A stretch of DNA of 64,000 nucleotides from Astragalus membranaceus (GCA_039519185.1 CM076847.1:24549251-24613250); one strand, 5' to 3'; counted from the first letter of the stretch, positions 10,848 to 21,150 are shown. The notes: a model not told the origin generated them from the letters alone. Numbers and translations: made by a program.

Positions 10848-11012
10848 CTTTAGTCTTGATTGTCTTGGATTGTGACTTCGATATTTTGTCACTTTCATCA
10901 ACTTTTGTCTTTGGTCACTCTCATCAACTTTGGCCATCAACTTTGGCATTGTCTTTTTCATCATCAAAACCTAACCTACAATATAATTCACCTGCAGTAC
11001 AAGATATCCACA
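10848..11012 (-). mobile_element. Copia A 3' LTR, proximal part (LTR start)
   Basis: The sequence continues the LTR interrupted at 1691 and is repeated at 15072-15240. On the minus strand it begins TGTGGATATC at 11012, directly preceded by the purine run AAAAAGGGGGAGA, as expected for a 3' LTR following a polypurine tract. Confidence 0.7.
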
Positions 11013-11025
11013 TTCTCCCCCTTTT
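11013..11025 (-). promoter_or_regulatory. Polypurine tract of copia A
   Basis: The minus strand reads AAAAAGGGGGAGA just before the LTR start. A second CCCCCTTTTTGTCAT-type run (minus-strand purine tract) near 11230 may be an older or internal copy. Confidence 0.6.
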
Positions 11026-11299
11026 TGATGATGACAAAACTTTACTCATCTTAAGGTGGGAGGTTAGTTCAAGAAAATAACGCATCTATATGATACTTCC
11101 CCTATCATGATGCTCCCCCTGTTTTATTGACTCGATGCAAAGTATGCACGGTGACAATGCTATGACAGTTTTATATGCTATGACAATGTTATGCTTATTC
11201 TATATGCTTAAAGCAACACTATATTTCTCCCCCTTTTTGTCATATTCAAAAGGGTCGACATATGATAAAGTTTGCGAGTCGAAACAACATTTTTTTCAT

Positions 11300-11572
11300 T
11301 CAAATAGAAGAGGAATCAATGATTCCAAGTTCTCTTCTAATGAAAAAGAAACTTTCATTTTGTAAAGGTTTCGTGAAAATATCAGCTAGCTGTTTTGACG
11401 ATTCAACAAATTCAATCACACAATCGCCTTTTTGGACATGATCTCTAAGAAAATAATGTCTAATTTCTATATGCTTGGTCCTAGAGTGCTGAACGGGGTT
11501 CTTTGTAAGATTGATAGCGCTGGTGTTGTCGCATTTTATTGGGATATGATCTAATTCTACACTTGTTGCCAA
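11300..11572 (-). pseudogene. Copia A RNase H C-terminal part
   Basis: The frame reads DNTSAINLTKNPVQHSRTKHIE, then HYFLRDHV and LADIFTKPL, the invariant C-terminal segment of Ty1/Copia RNase H. It ends with a stop at 11300. Its N-terminal side joins directly to the end of the integrase region at about 11557-11572, so the whole RT and most of RNase H are missing. The frame also shifts at that junction. Confidence 0.85.
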
Positions 11573-12795
11573 GTGGCTTCATCTAGATTTTTAGGTTCAA
11601 TTTGAGATACAAAAGCTATATGATTACATGCATTTCTAAGAGAGTTTCGAGTAGTTACTCCTTTTGATACATCACTTAAAATGTTTTCAAGCGAGTGGTC
11701 CCTGGGAATTCTCCATTCCTTTGGTAGCTGACTGCTTGATTCTTCTTCAGTTCTTTCTTGAGGAGTGGACTTAGTCCCTTCCTCTTTATCTTTCTCCTTT
11801 TCATCTAACCTTGATTGTTCCGGTTCATCTGCAACATTATCAATAACCTTTCCCAGCCTTTTGGGGTTAGTCTCATCAAATGTAACATGCACAGATTCCT
11901 CAATTACTCTATTTCTTTTATTAAAAATTCTAATGGCCTTGCTAGATAAAGAGTAACCAAGAAAAATTCCTTCATCAGCCTTAGCATCGAATTTTCCTAA
12001 ATTATCCTTTCCATTATTTAATACAAAGCATTTGCAACCAAAAGTGTGTAAGTGTGAAATATTTGGTTTTCTCCCCTTGTAAAGTTCATAGGGGGTTTTC
12101 TTTAAAATAGGCCTAATCAAAACTCTATTCATAACATAACAAGCAGTACTTAGAGCGTCCGCCCAAAAGTATTTTGGAACGTCGAGATCATTTAGCATTG
12201 TTCTGGCATGTTCTTCCAATGATCTATTCTTCCTTTCAACGACTCCATTTTGTTGAGGAGTTCTAGGTGCTGAGAAGTTGTGACTTATACCAAGTTCTTC
12301 ACATAAGCTTTCAAACCTTTCATTTTCAAACTCTCCACCATGATCGGATCGAATGGAGATGATTTTCAATTCTTTCTCATTTTGAATGCTACGAGCAAGC
12401 TTCTTACAAGCTCCAAATGCATCACTCTTATTTGCGAGAAAGAGTGTCCAAGTGAACCTTGAATAATCATCTACTATAAGGAGAGCATAGTAGTTTCCAC
12501 CATAACTTTTTATCCTTGAGGGACCGAATAAATCCATGTGTAACAGCTGCAGTGGTTTGTTAGTAGACACAAAATTCTTTGATTTGAAAGACACTTTAAC
12601 CTATTTACCTTTTTGGCATGCATCACACAGTTTATTCTTTTCAAACTTGATATTTGGAAGACCACTAACTAGATCCTTAGACACTAACTTGTTAAGATGA
12701 TCCATGTGAATATGAGCTGCTCTACGATGCCATAACCAAGAATTTTTCTTCCTTACTAATGAGACAGCATGCATTATGAGATGAAACACTATCAA
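11557..12795 (-). pseudogene. Copia A integrase (SIRE-like), largely intact domain
   Basis: On the minus strand the GAG-pre-integrase and zinc segment is 12795-12601 (WLWHRRAAHIHMDHLNKL, then CDACQKGK: the H-x-H, C-x2-C finger). A stop at 12601-12603 separates it from 12594-11557, which carries the integrase core: LLHMDLFGPSR, VDDYSRFTW, the second catalytic Asp in RSDHGGEFEN and the Glu in APRTPQQNGVVERKNR. It ends in a hydrophilic K/E-rich tail. This is the best preserved domain of copia A. The missing RT downstream makes the element non-autonomous. Confidence 0.85.
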
Positions 12796-13130
12796 GACTC
12801 ATCATGTATATGTTTTCTACTATGTTTCCTATCATTCTAAGGGGTTTACTCATTTTATCCTCAATGATGCATGAACCTGAATCAATTATTACTCTATTTC
12901 CTTTATCACATAGTTGGCTAATACTTAGTAAGTTATGTTTAAGACCTTCAACATAAAGCACATTATCAATAGCAGTAGATAGATCTTTACCAACTTTACC
13001 TTCACCGAGGATTCTTCCTCTGTTGTTGTCACCATAAGTCACATGACCGCTTGACCTGGGGGTAAGAGGTAACAACTTTGTAATATCTCCAGTCATGTGC
13101 TTTGAGCATCCGCTGTCAAGGTACCAATAT
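12722..13130 (-). pseudogene. Copia A protease and pre-integrase region
   Basis: The protease active-site motif YLDSGCSKHMTG can be read across 13127-13085, followed by an open frame from 13096 to 12722 (GHVTYGDNNRGRILGEG, then LYVEGLKHNLLSISQLCDKG). This is characteristic of Ty1/Copia pol of the SIRE type. The frame shifts near 12790 before the pre-integrase finger. Confidence 0.8.
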
Positions 13131-13297
13131 GACCCCTGTACCTTGAAGCATACCTGCAGTAATTCAAAACAAGGTTTTAGGTACCCAATTCTCTTTGGGT
13201 CCTTGTGGGTTAGTGCTTGGTATGGTCCTTTTGGGAACCCATACCTTTTTCAGAGTTTGTTTACCTCTTGCCATGCAAACGAAAGCAGTATGTCCAG
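13131..13297 (-). pseudogene. Copia A gag C-terminal remnant
   Basis: The minus strand encodes KQTLKKVWVPK and NPQGPKENWVPKTLF, the spacer that follows the gag zinc knuckle in this Copia group. The rest of gag is lost, because a family-X LTR begins at 13298. Confidence 0.6.
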
Positions 13298-14916
13298 TGT
13301 AACACCCCTTTTCTACCCGATAATTATTTAATAGGCTAAATAGCACTTTTGGTCCTTTATGTTTGCTCCAGATTTCACTTTGGTCCTTTATCTTTTTTTT
13401 TGGTCCGTTTTGATCCCTCATGTTTCGTTTTTGTTTCATTTTGGTCCCTCACGTTAGTTTTGACTAACGGACGCCACGCTGGCAGTTAACTGCTGACGTG
13501 GCGTCCGTTATTCATTAAATTAAAACTGAAATCGTTGTGAATAACGGACGCCACGTCAGCAGTTAACTGCCAGCGTGGCGTCCGTTAGTCAAAACTAACG
13601 TGAGGGACCAAAATGAAACAAAAACGAAACATGAGGGACCAAAACGGACCAAAAAAAAGATAAAGGACCAAAGTGAAATCTGGAGCAAACATAAAGGACC
13701 AAAAGTGCTATTTAGCCTATTTAATAAAATCAGAGTTATAAAATTTTTTCATACTTCGAAAAGAGATGTCACACATTTCATCGATAGTTCAAAACATCAC
13801 ATACGATATATAACATTTGTCAAGAAGGGTCGAAGCCCATAACAGCAGTTTAAATAACCGCATCGCCAAAAATACATCACCACGCAGCGAAGATAGAAAT
13901 AAGTTTCAAACAATAAAATCATAACGTCCTGAATGGACTCCAAATAAATAAAATGCAACAGCCAAGTCTAGGTTCGTTTCCCCCCTTGAGTGTTACATAT
14001 CAAAGCAAATGACACCGACTCAGACTAGTGAAGGTAACTAGGCCTTCACTCGCAATCACCTGCACGTTACCGCATAGGGGTAACATTCAAACAGAATGGG
14101 TGAGATATCTTCAATATAATAGCGTAAAATGATAGGAAATATGCTAGAATATGACAACTATATCTACCACTCCAATACACACATCTAATTCATAAACACA
14201 CGTCAAATAGTAAACACCACAATCAGTCACCAAATGTCATGACAATGCATGAATGCAACCCACACCAACGGGCATGTGCATGTGGTACCAAATCACCAAA
14301 AAATTTGCCTGTAAATAGAGGCGTCACCAAAATTGAGAGCTTTCACACCCGGCTCACCAATTCACAAAATTTGAGCTTTCACACTCGGCTCACTAGTTTT
14401 TGAAAAATTTGAGCTTTCACACCTAGCTCCAAGACCAAAGGCCTTCACCAAAATAAATGCACATGTTGTATGCGACGGCATGTATGCAGACAGACAATCA
14501 TCCAAAATAGTCATAATGTGACACACCAAAAATTATTCACCAATATCACCAAAGTTGAACTTTCACACCTAGCCCAACGACACCGAAACACCAAACTACC
14601 CGAGACAACGGAACACCAATATCTGGAGCCTTCACACCTAGCTCCCACAACACCAAGGTTTAAGCCTTCACACCTAGCTCGCACAGCACCAAGACACCAA
14701 GATGACAACAAGTTTCCAAAATATTGGGACGACGACAATTTTCAAAAATATTTGAGATGCGACAATTTTTCTTTTCCGAAAGACATCAACACTTAACGAC
14801 TAAGACAACGGCTAATAATTTCCAGAAAAATAGATCACTTTGCCTTAAATTAGAATATTCAGCTAGGGCTCTGAATAATCTTTCCAAAACATTTTGAAAC
14901 GTCTCAATCGGGGAAA
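13298..14916 (-). mobile_element. Truncated family-X Gypsy LTR (minus strand), contains a MITE
   Basis: It begins TGTAACACCCC at 13298 and is collinear with 34733 to about 36003 (ending GTCTCAATCGG in both). There it joins copia A LTR sequence, so its upstream two thirds are missing. It contains the word GAGCTTTCACACCxxGCTC several times between about 14337 and 14680; each copy can form a small hairpin. No second LTR, no TSD at the truncated side, and no coding capacity. Confidence 0.7.
13334..13717. mobile_element. 384-bp palindromic MITE, Mutator-like, 9-bp TSD
   Basis: Two near-perfect inverted arms of about 175 bp start GGCTAAATAGCACTTTTGG and surround a short AT-rich spacer around 13510-13540. 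It is flanked by a perfect 9-bp duplication TATTTAATA (13325-13333 and 13718-13726); 9 bp is the signature of Mutator-type transposition. No coding sequence; ORFs read through it are arm translations. Its insertion into a family-X LTR is confirmed by the uninterrupted copy at 34733. Confidence 0.92.
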
Positions 14917-14924
14917 AAGAGCTT

Positions 14925-15240
14925 ACGTGTGCATGCATACATTTTACGTGTGCATGCATGCATTTTGAAAATCATGGGACTTTGAGAGATGAGCTGACCC
15001 TCGGAAGAGCTTACACTTTTTCCTAAGACAATCCAAAACCCTAAGGACTACCCTTACTTCTTGAGACATGATTCTTTAGTCTTGATTGTCTTGGATTGTG
15101 ACTTTGATATTTTGTCACTTTCATCAACTTTCACTTTCATCAACTTTTGTCTTTGGTCACTCTCATCAACTTTGGCCTTTTCTTTTTCATCATCAAAACC
15201 TAACCTGCAATTAATTCACCTGCAATACAAGATATCCACA
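14925..15240 (-). mobile_element. Partial copia A 5' LTR
   Basis: It repeats 1561-1691 plus 10843-11012 as one continuous stretch, which shows the pre-insertion sequence of the Tekay target site (GAGACATGATTCTTTAG). The LTR starts (minus strand) at 15240. The distal part with the AATCGATT array, the primer site and the 5' gag are missing. A 22-bp local duplication around ACGTGTGCATGCAT lies at the broken end (14933-14970). Confidence 0.75.
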
Positions 15241-16412
15241 TTGACGGCGGCCCCGGCTTTCTCTTCGTTTTGTATACGCCTTTTCTGCGCTACCCATTTA
15301 GCCTCGGGGTTGACTGCAAGGTGATGGCAGGCAACGTCGGAGGGATGTCTGGCATATCCGCCGTGGACCAGGAGAACAAATTCGCATGTTGCTTGAGGAA
15401 GGCCTCGAGCTTGACTGTTTTGGTAGGATCGTTCCCCATAGGTACTTTCACGAACTCCCCAGCGGGCTCAGGGCGTTTGATCCTGTTTTTCAATTCTCTC
15501 GTGAGTCGGTCATCTTGCTCGTCCTCGGAGCTATCCGGGTCGTATCGAGCATCCAGGTCGGGTGTGCTGACACCTGGAGGGGTCCGTTCGGCTTCAACCT
15601 GTTTTCCTTCACTCTTCTCCTCATGAACTTTGCTTGCCCCACTAGAGTGGAGTATTGACGTTGCAGAAAGGTAATGACACTTCCGCGGAGCCTCCAGATC
15701 GAAAGCTATTGTAATGATCTCACCGTCTCGTTAGTAGAATTTCAGTTTTAGATGTACTGTTGAGGCTACAGCCCCCAAATCCCCCAAGGTCGGTCTCCCG
15801 ATGATAGAGTTGTAGGGAGATTTGCAGGGTAGAACAATGAATTGCGTCGTCACCGTGCGTGAGAGTTGGCTAGCCCCATTGGTGACCTTGAGCTCAACGT
15901 ATCCGAGCAGTCGAGTTTCCGCCCCATTGATTCCACATAAGTCCGAGCCCTTTTAAGGGAAGAGCTCGGTCACAGAAATTTTCAACTTCGGTAGGAGGCC
16001 TTGATACATGATGTTCGCCGAGCTCCCCTGATCCACCAATATTCTTAGGACTTGGACATTCAGCATCGTCGCCGAGATTATCAAAGGAACGTACTTGTTA
16101 ACTGTGTCGTTCAAGAGATCGTGGTTGGAGAAGACCAGTGGAGGTCAAGTCGATGCTTTCTTCCGAGTCGGTTTACTGGATACGCTTAGTATTTCCTTCC
16201 ATTTTCTTTTAAGGGACCGCTCGGTCTCGCAGGAATCAACTGAATATCCACCTAGTATGACAGCGGCTATTGTCCGGGTCCGTAGTGCCTTTGAGGGACG
16301 GTTTGGCTTGAAACGCGTTCTGACGAGGTTTCGACGGAGTGGTAGTCTCGGTAGAGCGTAATGGCCTCGGGGAGCCATGGGAAAAGACATTGATTCGGTG
16401 AGAGTTTAATAA
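15241..16412 (-). pseudogene. Tat-type Gypsy fragment: gag start, protease and pre-RT remnants
   Basis: On the minus strand, downstream of a primer site at 16432-16413, a short gag start (to about 16145) is fused to a protease region. RTIAAVILGGYSVDSC is near 16280-16230, and aspartyl-protease-like IIGRPTLGDLGA near 15800. The pre-RT segment reads KLEAFLKQHANLFSWSTADMPDI near 15400-15330, then in another frame AVNPEAKWVAQKRR near 15300-15260. These phrases are typical of Tat/RIRE2-type Gypsy pol. Most of gag and everything after pre-RT are missing. The fragment ends abruptly at the copia A LTR. Confidence 0.6.
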
Positions 16413-16432
16413 ACTCCCGCTGTGGTCGCCAA
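16413..16432 (-). promoter_or_regulatory. Primer binding site of Tat-type fragment
   Basis: The minus strand reads TTGGCGACCACAGCGGGAGT directly after the LTR end ACAACA, in the position and style of Tat-lineage primer sites. The tRNA species was not determined. Confidence 0.6.
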
Positions 16433-16935
16433 TGTTGTGTACTTTGCCTCGGGATCTGGGATCCAGAATCTGCGGTCGGTATCTTCTGTCTAGTGGAAGT
16501 CCTTTCCTGGCCCGAGGTCGGGCGAGAGTTTCGGGGGTCGGAATCCTCCGAGATTGTTGCCGTCAGTGTCATCTTCCTCCGAGGTTGAACTTGGGGGGTC
16601 GGGTACCTAAAGACGCTCTGATGCCAAAGTCAGCAATTAGAAGTCAGTGAGAGGCACAAGTGAGCGAAGCGTACCTGAATCTGGTGGGTAGACCCGTATT
16701 TATAGACGCGGGCTATGGGGTTCCGCGGGTCTTTCCCGATCTTGAGCCATTGGATCGGGGCGCTGTAATTCGAACCGTCGATCTCGTTTCCGTGTGAGGG
16801 CTCACTTGTTGGGTCGGATCCATGGTCAAACTGAGCCTCTTAATGCGGATTGGGCTACTTGGGCCGCTCCGGAACACCAAGGATTGTAGTCTAACCTTCA
16901 CCACGTTTATGACTTAGGAATAGCAGTATTTGATA
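16433..16935 (-). mobile_element. LTR portion of Tat-type fragment
   Basis: The GC-rich sequence upstream of the primer site carries a TATA box (minus strand TCTATAAATAC, 16706-16696) and a plausible transcript leader. The far boundary of the LTR is not defined. There is no second copy in the window. Confidence 0.5.
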
Positions 16936-17049
16936 GGATTAGGACAAACTCCACCACGTTTTATTATCATTCTGTAAATAAGTTATATTCCGCCAGTTAA
17001 GAGTAGAGTTGCAAATTTTTTTTGGTACTTTTAGCTACAAAGTTACATG

Positions 17050-17473
17050 TTAAAATTGTTTCTTATATACCATGTACAACAGTTAAAAATTGTTGTCTAT
17101 ATAAAAGACACAGTTATAAAGTGTTGTTTTGTTAATGTTTAGGGAACAGTTATGACCTGTACTTAAATGTAGCAACATTCTCTAAATGTTGCGTTAGGTG
17201 TGGACGATAAATGTTGCCTCTTCGTAACCTATAGGCAACATTTTTCGAGAATGTTGCCAGAAAGTGCAAAAAAATGTTGCCATAGACAATAGGTAACACT
17301 GGCTTAGTCTACACCTGGAAAATGTTGCCTATACTTTCGGGCAACATTTTTTATAGTTCTGGCAACAATTTTTAAATGTTGTTAAAGACCAAAAATGTTG
17401 TAGTTAAAGGCCATTATTTCTAAATAAGTTATTCTACCGTCTTTAGCTATCTATATATGTATATGTACTAGTG
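17050..17473. mobile_element. CACTA-like subterminal repeats and terminus
   Basis: The core ATGTTGCC / GGCAACAT occurs about ten times in both orientations between 17175 and 17400, the pattern of subterminal transposase-binding repeats of En/Spm elements. The cluster ends at 17473 in ACTAGTG, so the minus strand starts CACTAG. No matching left terminus or coding region was found, so this is a fragment or short derivative. Confidence 0.45.
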
Positions 17474-18564
17474 ACCTTTTATATAAACATCTTTTACAAA
17501 ATTATAGTAATTTAGAATAATTTAAGATTTTAATTAGATACTATACATTATTTGGCTAATTGAAGTTAACCATATTTTAGTATATTCTTTTAAAATGACT
17601 ATGCTACGAAATTGGGGTTCCATAGTTAGTTTAGCAGATATAGTCATTTTGTTTATGATATTGTCCCTTAATGCGTTGGCGATAACGATAAGGATTCTGG
17701 CGGAAGAGGAGAAATGAAATTAAAAGTGAATGAAACTTAATACGACGTAAGACCCGAGTGCTCGTGACCCGCCCTTTCGTTGGGCCAAAGGAATAATCGC
17801 AGCTGGATATCACGTAAGGGGGGAGATTATTTTACTCATCGGTGTAACAATGGTTGTGGGTAGAGGGGTTGGCCTTAGACCCCGATTTACATCACTTTTA
17901 GTGCTTGATATATTTTAAATAAATCATGTTAAGGTTTTTGTCTGCAAAACAATGTTGAATTTGGTTGAGTTTGTGTTCTCTATGGTTTTTTTTAGTATAT
18001 GTGTTAAGTGTACTAACTAAATTTTATTTCGTGTATTGGACTGGTTAGATGATTTTTAATCTATTGTTGTATTATTTTTAGGATGGCTTAAGATGTCGAT
18101 ACAACGTGTAATAGTGATATATATTTTATAGAAATACCCTAAGGAACCGTATGATATGTTTTAGGTGAGCAAGCAAATAGTCTTAGCCTCACAATAAGAT
18201 AGCAAAAGGATCCGCCTGGGAGAGTCACTTATTCTTTTATGCACCAAACTAAAGTAAAGATCGTAGGGGCGTAAAATATCCTTGTAGAGATATGCTACCT
18301 GCTAGCACATTCACATGAGAGGAGAACAGGTGTGTCAGGGTGAGTTTGATTAAAGGATTATTGACAATAACTGGGCGAGACATTAAATGGATTAGGAATT
18401 GACTTTGCATCGGAGAAAGAAAAAAAAAACACATTTTGTAAAGCCTTGTTTGAATTGGCAAGCGATTTTTGGTAGAAATTGAGTATATTTAGGGGGACAG
18501 AGTGAAATCGAATTTCGGGTATTTGGAGACTTTACAAAGTGAATTTCGGTTATTTAGAGAGAGG
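17474..18564. other. No recognisable gene or element
   Basis: AT-rich sequence; short ORFs on both strands have no recognisable motif or codon pattern. Nothing supportable seen. Confidence 0.5.
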
Positions 18565-18579
18565 GTGTCGGACATTAAC

Positions 18580-18763
18580 CTTTTTTTTTTAAACCAATGT
18601 ATCCTGCGTTTGTGGAGACTAATCCTTCGAGATATCTGAGATCCATTTAAGTGGTTGACCTCTCCCAACAAACGTTTTTCCATACGCACCGGCCAGGGAT
18701 CGAATCCATGACCAAATTGTTAAGGGACGCAAGTATCTACCACTTGTGCCACATCATGTTGGT
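18580..18763 (-). mobile_element. tRNA-derived SINE with 15-bp TSD
   Basis: Flanked by a perfect 15-bp duplication GTGTCGGACATTAAC (18565-18579 and 18764-18778). On the minus strand the head contains an A-box (TGGCACAAGTGG, 18751-18740) and a B-box-like GGATTCGATCC (18707-18697), then a body with GGATTAGTC, and ends in a 10-base A run. This is a full-length plant SINE of about 184 bp. RNA polymerase III promoter function is inferred from the boxes. Confidence 0.88.
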
Positions 18764-18879
18764 GTGTCGGACATTAACTTTTAATTTAAGTATATTACTC
18801 TTAAGACTTTGTATATTTAGTTACTAACTCAAATTAGATAGTTTGTATCTTATATAACTTTGAAGTTGGGTTGTTAGTT

Positions 18880-19255
18880 TTAACAACATAACTAGGTTTA
18901 AGCCCGTGCAGCTACACAACGCGCAGCTAGCCTCCTGTTCAGAATGGAGGACATTTTTGTGAGATAATTGGTCACAGACAGACAGAAAATCAAGCAAAAG
19001 ACGCCATCCAAAGACCGCAACCTTCGAAGGAACAAGCGATGTCCACAACGCCCCCAACAGACGCTGCTGAACCGAAACAGTTGAAAGAATGTTGTTGCGG
19101 ACCAGTAGCTGATATGCTTAACTCATCGTGAAACTCTTAGTCTGATCCTGCGGCCAAATCCATGCGTCTTCGTTCCCTCTCGTTGGTGTTACCAATTGCA
19201 AAATACTGTCCAATATCTCACCTTCTGATGCGCAGACAAAATCTGTAAAAACCTG
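18880..19255 (-). pseudogene. LINE fragment: zf-RVT region
   Basis: On the minus strand the translation shows DAWIWPQDQTKSFTMS, then LWTSLVPSKVAVFGWRLLLD and CALCSCTG. This is the zinc-binding segment (zf-RVT) that follows reverse transcriptase in plant LINEs. A stop interrupts the first part. No poly(A) or TSD could be assigned and neither flank continues as LINE, so this is an internal remnant. Confidence 0.7.
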
Positions 19256-19259
19256 CCAC

Positions 19260-20400
19260 GGTTGGTTTAAAATGATTTTTTTCGAAGTTATTATAAAATT
19301 ATTTATTTTTATTATACTGTTTAAAAATTTTTGTATGTAATTTACTAAATGTTGTCTAGTGGTTTGTTAAAATTACTTTTTTTCATTGCAAAGCATTTAT
19401 TAACTTGGAAATATGTTGTATTAATAATGAATAGGTAATGTGTATTTAGTATCTAACATTGTAAGGTGGTATTGGCATTTGTGTTTAAAAGAAAAAGTTT
19501 CTGTTTTAATATTGATTTGTAATTGAAAGTTGTTTATTAGAATTATTGTATGTGATATATTATCTTATATGTTGCTCAAAATCTACGTTTGTTTATACAA
19601 AAACCTATAAACCTTTTAAAATATGAAGAGTAGTTGTTTCAATTAAAAATATGATTTTTTCGAGGTAAAGCGTTAAGGGCAATACATTTTACAATAATGT
19701 GCTTATCTCTTTCAATGTCTTCTTTATTCAATGACACACTACATTTTTAGTGTACTCCACATATTTCTCATCTTCTCCAAATGGCCTTTCGTTTTGCATT
19801 ATTAAATTGGTTTTTTTTTTTCTAAAACATCAACCTAAAAGGTAAGCTCATGATTTACAATTATGGTATCGCAAGGCTCTGATACCATATTAGAAACATC
19901 TCAATAGTGAAAATATAATATAAGTTTAAATGTGAAAATAATGGTAAATCATCTAGAAATATATCTAAATCAGTTGTTAATAAGAATATAATTTGAAATA
20001 CTAAATGAATAAAATATACGGAATACAAAGGTAAGTTCATGATTTTATAAATACTTAAAAACTTACAGAGGAGGGTTCTTGATGAACTTTCAGACTTGAG
20101 AGATTACAAAGGAAAATTTAGAGGTACGAACTGAGTTATCGATGCCTTCTAATGAGAACTGAGTCCCCCTTTTGTAGATGAAGGAAGGATCAGTGGAACA
20201 AAACTGACAGCTCATTTGAGCACTAATTGAATAATGCGGGACAGCTCAAAAGTAAAATACAATAATTCAACTAATACGACAGCCAAAAGAAAGACAGCTC
20301 AAAAGTTAAAGTTACAATAATTTAAAAGTAAAAGATGTTGTCGACAAATAATGACAAACTGCCGAAAGTAATCCCACTAAAGCCGTGTGGGTCTTCAACT
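19260..20400. other. AT-rich region with a Met-tRNA primer-like site
   Basis: No coding sequence recognised. At 19875-19887 the minus strand reads TGGTATCAGAGCC, identical to the initiator Met tRNA primer site of retroelements. It sits in a small inverted repeat (TATGGTATC ... GATACCATA, 19862-19891). No LTR pair could be attached to it, so origin from an LTR element, a pararetrovirus-like sequence or chance is open. Confidence 0.4.
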
Positions 20401-20413
20401 AGCCTTTAATAAT

Positions 20414-20932
20414 TCACAAGCAGTGTGGGTCTTCTGAGGACCTTTTGTCGTTATCTTCTTGATTAATGTCGGATTCAGATAAGGTTGCTTGAAGTCTTCT
20501 GAAGAAAGCCTTCTTATCTGAGGTTGAGGATAATTCTGCCATTATCTTGGTTTTTTCTGCCAAGAATTGACATTCTTTAGAATTGTCCTTGGGTTTTAAT
20601 AAAAGAGAAGGGTTTTTCTGAAACCATTCTTGAAGAACCGAACTTTTGATTAAATCTGGATTATACTTGTTCCACCATTTGGTTTTAATGGATCTAACTA
20701 TCCACGTTAAATCACTATTTGGGACTTGGTCAATATTGTAGTCCCAAGAGGTAATCCAATATATTCCAAAACGAGCATGAAAAGCTAGGACTTTAAAGTA
20801 ATATGATAGATTTAATTCAGAATTGAATTGTTGAAATGCCTGATGGGTAAAATTTGGGTCTGGACCCCATTTGTTGAACCATTTAATGAACCAGAGAGGG
20901 AACTTCATGGTTTTTGGTTCTAACCATTTCAA
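20414..20932 (-). CDS. Unidentified 172-aa W/K-rich protein
   Basis: An open frame from ATG at 20932 to a stop at 20414 is longer than its surroundings would suggest. It is rich in aromatic and basic residues in its first half (WFIKWFNKWGP, ITSWDYNID, IKTKWWNKYN) and has a charged helical second half (FLAEKTKIMAELSSTSD) and an acidic tail. A CT-rich leader lies upstream. I do not recognise the family with confidence. The W-rich block resembles proteins found beside plant retroelements or endogenous pararetrovirus-like sequences, and a Met-tRNA primer-like site lies about 530 bp downstream on the same strand, but this is weak. It could be a fragment of a longer, degraded polyprotein. Confidence 0.4.
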   Translation of the reverse strand: MKWLEPKTMKFPLWFIKWFNKWGPDPNFTHQAFQQFNSELNLSYYFKVLAFHARFGIYWITSWDYNIDQVPNSDLTWIVRSIKTKWWNKYNPDLIKSSVLQEWFQKNPSLLLKPKDNSKECQFLAEKTKIMAELSSTSDKKAFFRRLQATLSESDINQEDNDKRSSEDPHCL

Positions 20933-20939
20933 GACTTAG

Positions 20940-21150
20940 GGATTTTGAGGGAAGAATGCGAGAAAGAGATGACTGTTTTCGTAAGCTATGAGAGAGAGAA
21001 GATGAAGTGATGTCTTTTAATCCCTTCTGGACAGTTATTGACCAATGGTTAAGGAAGTTATTGTCTAATTTGTAACCGTTAGGACAAGACTGATTTAGAT
21101 GAGAGAAAGAAAGAGAGAGAGAGAGGAGAGTCGTTGTAATGCCTAGGTTC
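20940..21150. other. CT-rich leader-like stretch with GA microsatellite
   Basis: The minus strand is rich in CTCT and contains a (GA)n-type tract at about 21096-21128 (plus strand). It could be the 5' UTR of the ORF at 20932-20414. No other feature seen. Confidence 0.4.

Noticed and set aside
13600..13842. 80-codon ORF with KKIKDQSEIW text, also present in reverse at 13164-13439
   Set aside because: Both are translations of the MITE arms fused to flanking LTR or copia sequence.
17631..17813. Short minus-strand ORF at 17.7 kb
   Set aside because: No motif, no codon signal and no surrounding gene structure.
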